Source: CAZYMI01 sp964648505
Lineage (GTDB): Bacteria; Pseudomonadota; Alphaproteobacteria; Micavibrionales; Micavibrionaceae
Direction: 5' to 3'
Assembly (NCBI GenBank): GCA_964648505.1
Contig: CAZYMI010000002.1
Coordinates: 95,123-159,122 of the forward strand
DNA: 64,000 nucleotides
Positions 8,745 through 18,360 of this stretch are shown piece by piece; within the stretch, counting starts at the first letter, position 1, and the number at the start of each line of letters is the position of its first letter. The notes below the pieces were generated by a model, which was not told where the DNA came from, searched no databases, and worked only from the letters and a program-made list of their open reading frames with translations. The translations under genes were made by a program, and so were the position numbers.

Positions 8745-10445
8745 TCAGAAGCGATGCCCGAGAGAAAAGAAAAATCGTGCGTCCTGATCGCCTGTGGTTT
8801 CAACATCACGATTTAAAGGAACAGCGACGGTAAAGCTCGCATCTGTTGTACCAAATAAGCTTGCGCGCATACCAAAACCTGTGGATGACAGATAATCGTT
8901 TTTGCCTGCTGATGTTGTGGCATCTTTGTTCCAAACGCGGCCAGCATCATAAAACCCATAAAGCTGAGTTTCTGGCAGGAAGCTTGCTGTAAAGGGTTGA
9001 TTCCATTGTAATTCAAGCTTTCCGGCAAGACCATGTTCACCTATAACCTCAGACGGATCGTAACCGCGTACATATCCTGTCATGCCGCCTAGGCCAAATT
9101 CTTCTGATGTGAGCAGAGAATCTTCTGAATATTGCCCTTTTACACCAACAAGAAGGTTAAAGGAATTGGTGACACGCTGAAGGCGTTGGATTTCCGCATT
9201 ATATTTTGTAAATTGCGGATCACCGTCCGGACGGCTGAGGTTTGCGTCCCCTTCATCGCTTGCATCAAACCAGGATAGCCCCTTTGACCCTTCGATCGAA
9301 AAATTATTGTAACCTCCGGTAAAAAAACTATCGAGCAGCTCCGCGTCAATACCGATACGGGCTGTACGAATTCTGTCTACACGTTCCGGTTCGATGTTGC
9401 TTTCAGATTCAACCGTGCGAAAATCTAATACCCCGTGGGTGTATAAAGAAAAATCACGGGAACGGACCCAAGGGTGATTGACTGTGCCGCGTGCGTAACG
9501 GGAATGACCCTTAATTTCAAATTCAGAAAGCGAAAAGCCCGGCGATGTTTCAGTCGCGCTGCCTAGAAGGGATATTGTTGTGCCGTATTTACCAATAGGT
9601 TGCAGGTACGAGATATCCCCGTATGCCAGTTCACGATCAAATGTGCTTGATCCCGGGGCAAAAACAACTTGCGATGAAAAGCGTTCGTTGTTGTTTAAGA
9701 TTGAATTTAAAGCGCCACCTGCGTTTAACTGTTCGCGCCCAAGAAAACGGCTGCCAAAATTATCAACACCAACTTGAGCTTCATAGGTATCGCGATCAAT
9801 AATAATCTGTAGATCTGCGGCACCTGGCGTTTGTGAAGGGGATAAGATGCTTCGCGCTGTGACGCCCGGAAGATCGTTGATTAAAAGCAAAGTGCGTTCA
9901 AGGTCTGAAATACTGACAGCCGGCTGGTCTTGCAGCAAAGAGGCATAAGAACGAATTAAACCAAGCGAACGTTCATCATCGCCTGTAACCGTAACATTCG
10001 CGATGCGCCCCTCAACAACCTGTAAGGTTGGTGTTCCATCACCGATGGTTTGTGGGGGCACAACAACTTGTGTCAGTACATAGCCTTTTTCGCGGTAGAA
10101 ATTTGTCAGGCTTCCGGCAATGGCATAAAGATCCGTTAAGGAAATTTCAGCCCCGATTTTATCTGAATAAACAGAAGACAGGTCTGACTTTGAAAGAACG
10201 CCAGCGCCATCAAAATTAATATCACGCAGGGTAAAGCGAATATTATCAGAACCCTTAGGAGCGCCCTGAACAGATAGGGTTGGGATTGTAACATTTGGGC
10301 CAGCTTTACGGAATTCAGGGGTTTTAACCACACGGTCACCTATACGGCCAGCATCTGCTGAACCAGGTATTGTCTGGGCTTGAGACGAAAGCGGAGCAAC
10401 AAGCCCAGCAATCAGCAGGACAAAAATAAATAAACGCGTACACAT
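8745..10445 (-). CDS. TpsB outer-membrane transporter of two-partner secretion (FhaC/ShlB type)
   Basis: Exports the partner TpsA across the outer membrane. It has a Sec signal peptide ending near SSQAQ, a POTRA-containing periplasmic part (about residues 50-200, with REKGYVLTQVVVPPQ and VVEGRI), and a beta-barrel of about 350 residues with the VRGY motif near 458 and a terminal Phe. I start at the ATG at 10445 (566 residues), because GAGGGA lies six bases upstream of it; the ATG at 10463 has no such site. It is divergent from the tpsA gene across 381 bases. The pair forms a single type Vb secretion system. Confidence 0.93.
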   Translation of the reverse strand: MCTRLFIFVLLIAGLVAPLSSQAQTIPGSADAGRIGDRVVKTPEFRKAGPNVTIPTLSVQGAPKGSDNIRFTLRDINFDGAGVLSKSDLSSVYSDKIGAEISLTDLYAIAGSLTNFYREKGYVLTQVVVPPQTIGDGTPTLQVVEGRIANVTVTGDDERSLGLIRSYASLLQDQPAVSISDLERTLLLINDLPGVTARSILSPSQTPGAADLQIIIDRDTYEAQVGVDNFGSRFLGREQLNAGGALNSILNNNERFSSQVVFAPGSSTFDRELAYGDISYLQPIGKYGTTISLLGSATETSPGFSLSEFEIKGHSRYARGTVNHPWVRSRDFSLYTHGVLDFRTVESESNIEPERVDRIRTARIGIDAELLDSFFTGGYNNFSIEGSKGLSWFDASDEGDANLSRPDGDPQFTKYNAEIQRLQRVTNSFNLLVGVKGQYSEDSLLTSEEFGLGGMTGYVRGYDPSEVIGEHGLAGKLELQWNQPFTASFLPETQLYGFYDAGRVWNKDATTSAGKNDYLSSTGFGMRASLFGTTDASFTVAVPLNRDVETTGDQDARFFFSLGHRF

Positions 10446-10787
10446 GGAGAATCCCTCGGGCAATTCAGATTATAAAAAACATAAAGGGCACAGGCCCATA
10501 TAATTCTAAATTTGACTATGCGTTAAAATAATTCACAAGTCTACCCATAGTCTTAAAAATTTATAAACTTATGAAAACACTTGAAGATTTTAAGTATATG
10601 TTATGTATCTAATATTTATATAATACCCACAACCCCTTTTCCCTAAAAATATATCTTGCGCGAATTTCTAAAAAATGGTTTCCTGCGACCATATCTTAAC
10701 AAAACGTTAATACAAAATGCTAACAAGGGGGATGCGTTTGATGAACAAAGTTTTGTTCTCTTTAGCTCCCCACACAATGAAATTTCT
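10446..10787. other. Intergenic region between divergent tpsB and tpsA
   Basis: A strongly AT-rich gap that must hold the promoters of both genes. No coding frame is convincing: an in-frame start for tpsA at 10656 exists but would add 57 residues before the signal peptide and lacks a ribosome-binding site. A 16-base dyad (GAACAAA, two bases, TTTGTTC) lies at 10743-10758 in the probable tpsA leader and could bind a regulator. I cannot place a -35/-10 pair with confidence. Confidence 0.5.
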
Positions 10788-10819
10788 TCGATCTGCTCAA
10801 GGATCGATCTGCTCAAGGA
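10788..10819 (+). repeat. Tandem 16-bp direct repeat carrying the tpsA ribosome-binding site
   Basis: Two exact, adjacent copies of TCGATCTGCTCAAGGA occupy 10788-10803 and 10804-10819. Each ends in AAGGA. The second copy forms the AAGGAG site six to eight bases before the ATG at 10827, and the first is a spare Shine-Dalgarno 16 bases further up. Confidence 0.9.
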
Positions 10820-10826
10820 GAGTAAA

Positions 10827-13800
10827 ATGATCAAGTCAAAAGCCGCACGTATCGCAACAAACCGTCTACTTACCACATCGGCCCTTGTGGTTCTTGGAAC
10901 GGCCTTAAGCCCGAATGCGGCATTTGCCCTTGATGATTTTGCAACCCCTACAGGCGGAAACGTGGTTGGTGGGTCAGCCACTATCAGCAACCCATCCTTA
11001 GGTCAGCTTAATATTCAGCAAGCTTCAGATCGGGCCGTGATTAACTGGAACTCTTTTGATATTGGAGCAAAAGCTACAACTGAGTTTGCTCAACCCGGTT
11101 CAAATTCCTTGGCTGTAAATCGTGTTACAGGTGAAAAGTCAGACCCCACTCAAATTTTAGGCACGCTTAAGGCTAATGGCCGCGTTATGGTTCTTGATCG
11201 TAACGGTGTTATTTTCGGCAAATCATCTAAGGTTGATGTAGGTGGTATTGTTGCGTCTACGGGCGATGTTGACACCAATGAAGTCCTGAGCGGCGCAGAT
11301 AAAATTACAATTACAGGCGCGGATAAAGGCGCCGTTATCAATGAAGGTGATATTTCAATCCGTGAAGGCGGAATTGCCGGTTTTGTTGCTCCTACTGTTC
11401 GCAACGATGGTGTTATTGTTGCCAAAATGGGTAAAGTGACCTTGGCTGCTGGTCATCAGGCAACGGTGGATCTTTATGGCGATAATCTCCTTGAGCTTGC
11501 CCCAGGAAAAGAGGGCCAGAAGGCACTTGCTGAAAATTCAGGAACAATCGGGGCAGAAGGCGGACTTGTTGTTTTAACTGCATCTCAAGCTAAGGATGTC
11601 GTTGATAGTGTTGTGAATATGTCGGGTGTGGTTGATGTATCATCAGCCACAGTCAAAGGTGGAAAAATTGTTCTTTCAGGTGGCAAGGTCACGGTTAAAG
11701 GCAAAGCAAACGCCAATGGTAAAAAAGCCGGATCTGTATCTGTGCGTGGAAAGAATATTGAACTTTCTCAAGGTTCAGCCATTACAGCCAATGGCGATGA
11801 AGCAGGCTTTATTCAGGTTCTGGGCGACGAGACGGTTTTTGTTTCCGGTACGCTTGAAGCGCTTGGGTCAACAGGCACAGGTTATATCGATACATCTGCG
11901 CCATCAGTTGATTTTGGTGATGGTGCCAGCATTTTAACATCAGGTGAATGGTTGCTTGATCCTGTTAATATTACGATTGATGCTGCGCGCGAAACGCTGA
12001 TTGAAAATCAGCTTCAGGTAGGTAACGCAACAGTATCAACACCGCTTTTGGGTTTCCAGGCAGGGGATATCAATGTTAATCGCACGATTGACTGGAACAC
12101 AGCTTTTACGCTCACGTTGACAGCGATCAACGATATTATTTTTAACAGTACATCAGGCGGAATTAACGCAACCGGAGCTGGAAATGTTGTTTTTAACGCA
12201 GGTGACGACCTTCGCGTTTTACAAGGAAACGGCATTAAAACAAACACAGGATCGTTTACAGCGAATGTAGATGATGAATTTGAAGTGGCCACAGGACAGT
12301 TGATCAGAACACAAGGTGGCTTGATTCGAGTAATATCTGACTTTTTTGCCCTAAATGGCACTTTGAATGCGGGTCTGGGTGAAGTGTATCTCACTCAAGA
12401 TAATGATGGCGGCCTATTCGGTTTCCTTGATGATGAAGACTTTATTAGTGTTGGCGATGCGGGCGCAGGTTTTGGTTCGGGCTATCACATTTCACAGGCG
12501 GAATTAAACAGAATAACCGCAGATACATTGACAATTGGTAATGCGGCCGTATCAGGTGACAATCAGGTTCGGGTTCGTAATGCCAATTTTTCAGGTTTTG
12601 TACAAACCAATTTAAATACACGGACACCCAATAGCGGAACGAATGAAAATGTGCTTTTTGATGGAGCAAACTTTGCGCAGAATTTAACTGTGCGCGCTGA
12701 TGATGAAATTATTTTTGGTGCAAACTCAAGCCTGACAAGTACGGGCGATCTGGTTTTTAACACCGATACGAATACTGGTGGCGTTGGAAGCTTTTCGCTT
12801 CGCGGAAATGCCAAAATTGATTCAAACGGTAATGACATTACCGTCAATACATTGCGGGTTACGCTTGACTCGGGTGCTTTTATAGATGCCGAAGGCGGTA
12901 ATATTGATCTGAATAATTCGGATATTTTCTTCTCTGCGGATTCAAACAGCCTTAAAACACAAGGGATCGGCACAATTGAACTCAACCAGTTTGAAGGTGG
13001 ATCAATCCAGAACGCGGTAAATGCACTTGCAAATGCAGATTCAGGCTTTAATACAATTAATGTTGGCGCTGGTGAATTTCTTGAATCTGTTCTGGTTAAC
13101 AAGGCCAATACAAAATTAAAAGGCGCGAATGCTGGCGTATCACCAATCACAGCTATGCGTGGTAACGAAACAGTCATTAAGCCAAATTCACCTGGCTTTC
13201 ATGTAACGGCTGATAACGTCACGGTTGATGGTTTTACAGTTGCAAACGCTTCAGATGATGGTGTTTTTGTTGATGGCGGCGATAATGCTTCGATTTTGAA
13301 TAACATCATCACCCAATCAGGGCGCTATGGTGTTCAGGTGGTGGCCGGTGCAGGGGCGCGTATTGTTGGGAACAGCATTACACAGTCATCAGCAGATGGC
13401 GTTTTGATAAAGAATAATCTTTCCGGTACGCATGCTGAAAATATTAACAACAGCTTTGTTGTTGGAAATATTGTTGATGGAACAGGCGCAAACGGCATCC
13501 ATTCTTTGAACAGTAACTATGTTCGCGTTCAAGGCAATAACATCAGCAATTCTAAACTTGATGGCCTTCTTGTTGAAGGCGGTAAAGGGGCCAGAATTGG
13601 TGGTTTGCTTTTAAGTGAAGGCAACACCATTACTGGCACAGGTGATGATGGTATTGAAGTGAGAAATTCAGCAGGATCACAAGCGCGTAATACAACCATC
13701 AGCAACACAGTTGGTAATGGTATTGAAGTGAATGGCAGCAATTCAGTTCAGCTGGTTTCAAATGTTATTTTTGCCACAGGCGCGAATGGGGTGAGCATTG

Positions 13801-16800
13801 TTGGCAGCACAGGAAATCGTGTTCGTTCCAATAGAATAGGTATGAATGCGGCAGGTGTTGCGCAAGGCGATAATAATATTTTTGGTGACGGCGTTTATGT
13901 GGATAATGCAAATGGCGTTTTCATTCAGGGAAATAAAATCACCCAAACAGCACGTACAGGGGCTTGGGACGTTGGTAGTGGCATTCAGGTTGTGAACACA
14001 ACAGGGGCTACAATCGGCGGTTCAAAAGTCTCTCAAGCTAACACGATAACATCTGCGGGCTGGGACGGCATTCGCGTTGCGAATTCATCGAAGATCACTG
14101 TTGAAAACAACAACATCATAGGCGATGCGACAGATAATGACGCGCGTGTTGGGATTTGGTTTGGTAATGTTTCTCAGGTAAATGCACTAAACAACAAAGT
14201 AACAAACGCAAATCTTGGCGGCGGTATTTATGCTGAAGGTGGAAGCGACATTACCTTCACAGGCAATAATATCGACAACAGTGATGAATTTGGTTTGCTG
14301 ATCAGAAATGCAGGCGGAACAAACACCATCAGCAATAATTTTGTTGATGGGACGGGCCTTGTTTTTAAAGGGTTCGGCACAGACGGTATTGGCGCTTATA
14401 ATGTTGCCGGTCTGACGGTTTCGGGTAACTTTATTGGCACAGATGGCGGCAATATTAATGGGAACGGGGTTACAGTTGAAAATTCTGCTTCAGCACAAGT
14501 AACCGGTAACAAGATTGATAATGTGACGGGTAACGGCATATTTATTGATCCAAGCAACGGCAGCACAGTTGCTGGTAATGTGATTAAGAATGCGGGTGCG
14601 AATGGTATTTACTCGCTCAACAACACAGATATCACAATCAAATCGAACAATATCAGCAATTCCAAGCTTGATGGCATTTTGGTTGAAGGCGGCAGCGCCG
14701 CTACAGTTGGTGGCAGCAAAATGGGTGATGGGAATACCATTACCCAATCAGGGCGCCATGGTATTGATGTTTTGGAATCAAATGGCGTGCAAATTCTAGG
14801 CAACAGTGTTTATGGCGCAGGTCAGAATGGTATCAACCTTCATAAGCTTTCGGACTTCACTGTTTCCGGTAATACAATCGGTGCAGACAGCAAGTTGAAG
14901 CTTTCTATTTTAGGTGACGGTATTTTTGGTCGAAACCTGACAGACGGTTCTGTGACCTTAAACACAATCGATCTTGTCGGTGATGATGGGGTTGACCTTA
15001 GACGCGTTGATGCCTTGGAAGTCTCAGGTAATACCATTAGCAATAGTGGTGATGAAGGTATCTTTGTTGGTAATTTGGTTGGCAATCTTTACGTTCCTGA
15101 AGTTTCTCTTGAGGCTATCTCAGGCATTGATGCGGATCTTAAAATTTCCGGCAATGGCATTACAAATTCAGGCGGTAACGGTATTCAGGTGCGTGGCTTT
15201 GATGGCATCATAGATATCAGCAACAATAAAATTGATCTGGCAGACCGTGATGGCATTAAAGTATCGCAGCGTCGCTGGTCAGAAGAATCGGGCGAAGGTT
15301 CTTCCTTGTATGTAACAGACAACGTAATCACCAATATTGGCGATGATGGCATTGATCTTTCGGGCGCGGGTTTCGCTTATGTTGCACGTAACAGTGTCAC
15401 CAACTCACAAGATGATGGTATTATAATATCAAACATCAATGGTTTTGGTTTTGCGCCTGTTGAGCCTGTTGAAGAAGAAACGCAGCCAGAACTTTCTGGC
15501 CTAGAAACTTCAGATCTAGAACCTTCAGACCCAGTACTGGCCCCTGAAGCGGTTGTTCCTGCACAGCCTTATGGTGTTATTGTTGAAGGCAACACAGTGC
15601 AGTCTGCTGAAGGTGATGGCATTGAAGTTCGTTATTCAACAGCAACCTTGATCAACAACAATACGGTCACAAATGTAGACGAAGATGGTATTGCAACCTA
15701 CGGAATATCAGGTGTTTCTGAGCGTTTATCTTTTGAGAGCAAAGTTGGAAGTGATGTTGAAGATCAATTTGGCCCTCAAGGTGTGTACGCAGTTGTTGTA
15801 ACAAATAACAATGTTGATCAGACAGGTGACGATGGTGTTGATGTTAATAACACAACAGGTCGTGTACGTGTTGCGGGTAACACTATTACAAATTCAGGCT
15901 TTTTCTCAGGTAAAGGGGAGAGTGTGTTTTATGCGGGCTACGCAGATGAAAATGGCGCAGACGGCATCACTGTTACAAACACAAACTTACCTTTAGAAAG
16001 ATACGCTGAAGATCAGCCTGTGTTTGACAGCAACGAACAGCCGCTTGACCTTGGAGTTGAAGAAGATGGTATTGCACCACTTTATGCTGTTGAAATTGTT
16101 GATAACGTTGTCAACACAACCGGCGATGATGGTGTAGAAGTCCTTTATGCGCCGTCTGTTTTGGTTGCGCGTAATAATACATCTGAAAACGGCGTTGGCC
16201 GAATCATTAGCCCGATTGAAACAGGTTATGAAGGTGGCGATCGTTACGGTTATGGCGCTGATGGGGTCAGTATTCGGAATATTGCTACAAACAACAAGAA
16301 ATGGGAGTCTAAAGTACTCTTAGATGAAGAAACGCCTTACTATCAGGTTTATGTTGATGGCAATACCATTGATACAACCGGTGATGATGGCGTAGAAGTT
16401 GTCACATCAGGCCGTACAAAAATTGTAAACAATACAATTTCGAACACAGGTTATGAAGGCGACTACACTGAAGGGACGAGTGTAGAAGGCTCTTATTATG
16501 GTGGCTACTACTATGGTTATTATTACTATGGTGAAGGCCAGTATTTTCCAGGCTACTATAATCCTGGCACTTATGTTCCTGGTTACGAACTAGAAGGTTA
16601 TTACACTGGTGGTGAAGATCAGTATGGTGGTGATGGCATTCATGTTCGCGGCATTGAGGTTGAAGGTGAAAGCCTTGATGGGTCTGATGTGTATGTTGCA
16701 GACAACATTATCAACGATGCTTTTGATGATGGAATCGAGGTCTTTAATGTTCTTGGTTCGGTTACCGTTGATAGTAACGATATAACGACAACAGGCGATG

Positions 16801-18290
16801 ATGGAATTGTTGTTGCCAGAGTGGCTGCACAAACAAAAATCAACGAAGATTCACAAGAACTTCCTTTGAATATATCGGTTACAGGAAATGTTATTGTTGA
16901 TGCCGAGCAAGATGGTATTGAGGTTAATCGCTTTAATGGCAAAGCCTTGATTGATGACAATACAGTTGTGAATGCAGGTGATGATGCTGTTTTTGTCTGG
17001 CAACAAAATGTTGAACAAGAAGGTATGATCGAGAGACAAGAGGCTATCAGAATCAGTAACTACAAGTCTGAAGATATCTTTTTCCCAGACTTCTTGTTCA
17101 CCGGATCATCACAAGTTGATATCACAAACAATACTATTTTAACCGCAGGTGATGATGGTGTTGATGTATCAGGCGTTAACTTTGTAACGGCTTCCGGTAA
17201 CGTCATTTCCGATACGCAAGATGATGGTATCAATATTACATCACTATTCTACAATCATTTCTTTTCAGATAGTGATGGCGATGAAGATATGCAGGTATCG
17301 TTACGCGGTCCGTTAAACGGCGTGATTACGGTTGCTGACATTTCTGGGAACGTGGTTTCTGCTGCTGGCGGAGACGGAATTCAAACAACGGATATTTCAG
17401 ACCTTACGGTTCAAGATAACATTATATCAGATTCTGGCGTACGCGGTTTTTATGTCAGCGGTGGTGAGAATGGCGATGTTGAAGTATCGGGAAATACATT
17501 CTTTAACAATCCTACAAGCGCAGAGTTTGAAAGTGGTTTGATTGATCTTACAGGTGACACAAACTTCTTTATCGGCGGTAACACAGCGTTACGTTTTAGC
17601 CCTGTTGAAGTTCTGTCCTTCTCAGAAGTTGAAGGGTTGGAAGCAACACCAACATTCTCTGATCTGAATCTTGTTAATAACACGATTGGTACGTCGTTCT
17701 TTGCTGGCCAGTCACAGTTTTTTGTCGAGCTGAATAATGGTGCTTTCTTTAACCCAGGCGCGCCGACATTGTTAAACGGACTTGACGCGACATATCTAAC
17801 TCCTTTTGGATTTGTTGTGCCAAGTGCGACAGCGGGCGTAATATCGCTCAACCAGTTTAACTTCCTTGAAAGCCGTTTCTTCCACTTTACGGATGATGCG
17901 ACACTTGGTCTGTTCTTCTTTGGTTTTGTACCAGGAATTCAGCAAGAAGACCTTTATAACACCTTCAACCCGTTCGCTTCAGGTTCACCAAACGTTAATC
18001 TGACATTGCTTGGTTTGCCGAGTATTCCAGGCGCACGGGCAGCAGGTGGCGGAAATCTTGGCGCATTTTTAAATAACCTTGCGCCGGCAGCGGGTGACGA
18101 AGAGAATGGTAACGCAGGCCTATCCCCTGAACAGCTGAACGCCATTGAAACAGCAGCAGGTGAAGGATCGTCATCATCATGCTGGTCTGATGCTTTGGGA
18201 GCTAGCAATCAAGGTCAGGTTTCAAGCTTGAACTTCTCGACAGATCCACAACAAGCTGTATCTGAGCAAGCAGCTTGTGGGCAGCAGTAG
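10827..18290 (+). CDS. Giant TpsA exoprotein, haemagglutinin-type secretion domain plus right-handed beta-helix
   Basis: A 2487-residue secreted protein of two-partner secretion. The ATG at 10827 follows AAGGAG and begins an extended signal peptide (to about residue 35, ALSPNAAFA). The TPS secretion domain follows, with VNRVTG, DPTQILG and NGVIFG near 95-135. From about residue 800 to 2210 there are more than forty beta-helix steps of the form G-D/N-G-I/V, many of them GDDGIDV or GDDGVEV, like NosD/pectate-lyase (PbH1) coils. Two loops interrupt the ladder: a Glu/Pro-rich one near 1543-1580 and a Tyr/Gly-rich one near 1888-1933. Only two Cys are seen, C2452 and C2484, at the C-terminus. Large size, surface export and Asp-rich coils suggest an adhesin or contact factor; an enzyme role cannot be excluded. 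The divergent TpsB is the exporter. Confidence 0.93.
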   Translation: MIKSKAARIATNRLLTTSALVVLGTALSPNAAFALDDFATPTGGNVVGGSATISNPSLGQLNIQQASDRAVINWNSFDIGAKATTEFAQPGSNSLAVNRVTGEKSDPTQILGTLKANGRVMVLDRNGVIFGKSSKVDVGGIVASTGDVDTNEVLSGADKITITGADKGAVINEGDISIREGGIAGFVAPTVRNDGVIVAKMGKVTLAAGHQATVDLYGDNLLELAPGKEGQKALAENSGTIGAEGGLVVLTASQAKDVVDSVVNMSGVVDVSSATVKGGKIVLSGGKVTVKGKANANGKKAGSVSVRGKNIELSQGSAITANGDEAGFIQVLGDETVFVSGTLEALGSTGTGYIDTSAPSVDFGDGASILTSGEWLLDPVNITIDAARETLIENQLQVGNATVSTPLLGFQAGDINVNRTIDWNTAFTLTLTAINDIIFNSTSGGINATGAGNVVFNAGDDLRVLQGNGIKTNTGSFTANVDDEFEVATGQLIRTQGGLIRVISDFFALNGTLNAGLGEVYLTQDNDGGLFGFLDDEDFISVGDAGAGFGSGYHISQAELNRITADTLTIGNAAVSGDNQVRVRNANFSGFVQTNLNTRTPNSGTNENVLFDGANFAQNLTVRADDEIIFGANSSLTSTGDLVFNTDTNTGGVGSFSLRGNAKIDSNGNDITVNTLRVTLDSGAFIDAEGGNIDLNNSDIFFSADSNSLKTQGIGTIELNQFEGGSIQNAVNALANADSGFNTINVGAGEFLESVLVNKANTKLKGANAGVSPITAMRGNETVIKPNSPGFHVTADNVTVDGFTVANASDDGVFVDGGDNASILNNIITQSGRYGVQVVAGAGARIVGNSITQSSADGVLIKNNLSGTHAENINNSFVVGNIVDGTGANGIHSLNSNYVRVQGNNISNSKLDGLLVEGGKGARIGGLLLSEGNTITGTGDDGIEVRNSAGSQARNTTISNTVGNGIEVNGSNSVQLVSNVIFATGANGVSIVGSTGNRVRSNRIGMNAAGVAQGDNNIFGDGVYVDNANGVFIQGNKITQTARTGAWDVGSGIQVVNTTGATIGGSKVSQANTITSAGWDGIRVANSSKITVENNNIIGDATDNDARVGIWFGNVSQVNALNNKVTNANLGGGIYAEGGSDITFTGNNIDNSDEFGLLIRNAGGTNTISNNFVDGTGLVFKGFGTDGIGAYNVAGLTVSGNFIGTDGGNINGNGVTVENSASAQVTGNKIDNVTGNGIFIDPSNGSTVAGNVIKNAGANGIYSLNNTDITIKSNNISNSKLDGILVEGGSAATVGGSKMGDGNTITQSGRHGIDVLESNGVQILGNSVYGAGQNGINLHKLSDFTVSGNTIGADSKLKLSILGDGIFGRNLTDGSVTLNTIDLVGDDGVDLRRVDALEVSGNTISNSGDEGIFVGNLVGNLYVPEVSLEAISGIDADLKISGNGITNSGGNGIQVRGFDGIIDISNNKIDLADRDGIKVSQRRWSEESGEGSSLYVTDNVITNIGDDGIDLSGAGFAYVARNSVTNSQDDGIIISNINGFGFAPVEPVEEETQPELSGLETSDLEPSDPVLAPEAVVPAQPYGVIVEGNTVQSAEGDGIEVRYSTATLINNNTVTNVDEDGIATYGISGVSERLSFESKVGSDVEDQFGPQGVYAVVVTNNNVDQTGDDGVDVNNTTGRVRVAGNTITNSGFFSGKGESVFYAGYADENGADGITVTNTNLPLERYAEDQPVFDSNEQPLDLGVEEDGIAPLYAVEIVDNVVNTTGDDGVEVLYAPSVLVARNNTSENGVGRIISPIETGYEGGDRYGYGADGVSIRNIATNNKKWESKVLLDEETPYYQVYVDGNTIDTTGDDGVEVVTSGRTKIVNNTISNTGYEGDYTEGTSVEGSYYGGYYYGYYYYGEGQYFPGYYNPGTYVPGYELEGYYTGGEDQYGGDGIHVRGIEVEGESLDGSDVYVADNIINDAFDDGIEVFNVLGSVTVDSNDITTTGDDGIVVARVAAQTKINEDSQELPLNISVTGNVIVDAEQDGIEVNRFNGKALIDDNTVVNAGDDAVFVWQQNVEQEGMIERQEAIRISNYKSEDIFFPDFLFTGSSQVDITNNTILTAGDDGVDVSGVNFVTASGNVISDTQDDGINITSLFYNHFFSDSDGDEDMQVSLRGPLNGVITVADISGNVVSAAGGDGIQTTDISDLTVQDNIISDSGVRGFYVSGGENGDVEVSGNTFFNNPTSAEFESGLIDLTGDTNFFIGGNTALRFSPVEVLSFSEVEGLEATPTFSDLNLVNNTIGTSFFAGQSQFFVELNNGAFFNPGAPTLLNGLDATYLTPFGFVVPSATAGVISLNQFNFLESRFFHFTDDATLGLFFFGFVPGIQQEDLYNTFNPFASGSPNVNLTLLGLPSIPGARAAGGGNLGAFLNNLAPAAGDEENGNAGLSPEQLNAIETAAGEGSSSSCWSDALGASNQGQVSSLNFSTDPQQAVSEQAACGQQ
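13485..13583 (+). repeat. Internal TpsA duplication, copy 1
   Basis: Thirty-three codons (residues 887-919) reading GANGI-H-SLN ... NNISNSKLDGLLVEGG. They match copy 2 at 14595-14693 at most positions, including the run NNISNSKLDG, so a segment of the beta-helix was duplicated about 1.1 kb apart. Confidence 0.8.
14595..14693 (+). repeat. Internal TpsA duplication, copy 2
   Basis: Residues 1257-1289, reading GANGI-Y-SLN ... NNISNSKLDGILVEGG; partner of 13485-13583. Both copies are followed by a glycine-rich turn (ARIGG in copy 1, ATVGG in copy 2), so the duplication may be longer than the 33 codons noted. Confidence 0.8.
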
Positions 18291-18331
18291 GCGTCTGTTT
18301 AGTAAATAAGAAATAAAATAAAATCCGTTTT

Positions 18332-18360
18332 AAAATCCCGCGTTTGCGGGGTTTTATTTT
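18332..18360. terminator. Rho-independent terminator of tpsA, probably bidirectional
   Basis: The stem CCCGC / GCGGG with loop GTTT (18337-18350) is extended by an AAAA/TTTT arm and followed by GTTTTATTTT. It lies 41 bases after the tpsA stop and overlaps the stop codon of the convergent thioesterase gene, so it can serve both strands. Confidence 0.85.

Noticed and set aside
10656..10826. Earlier in-frame start for tpsA
   Set aside because: It would put 57 residues ahead of a normal signal peptide, and has no ribosome-binding site, whereas ATG 10827 follows AAGGAG.
12563..13177. 204-aa minus-strand frame inside tpsA
   Set aside because: It mirrors the Gly/Asn/Asp-rich coding pattern of tpsA, has Pro/Ser/Leu-rich composition and no ribosome-binding site.
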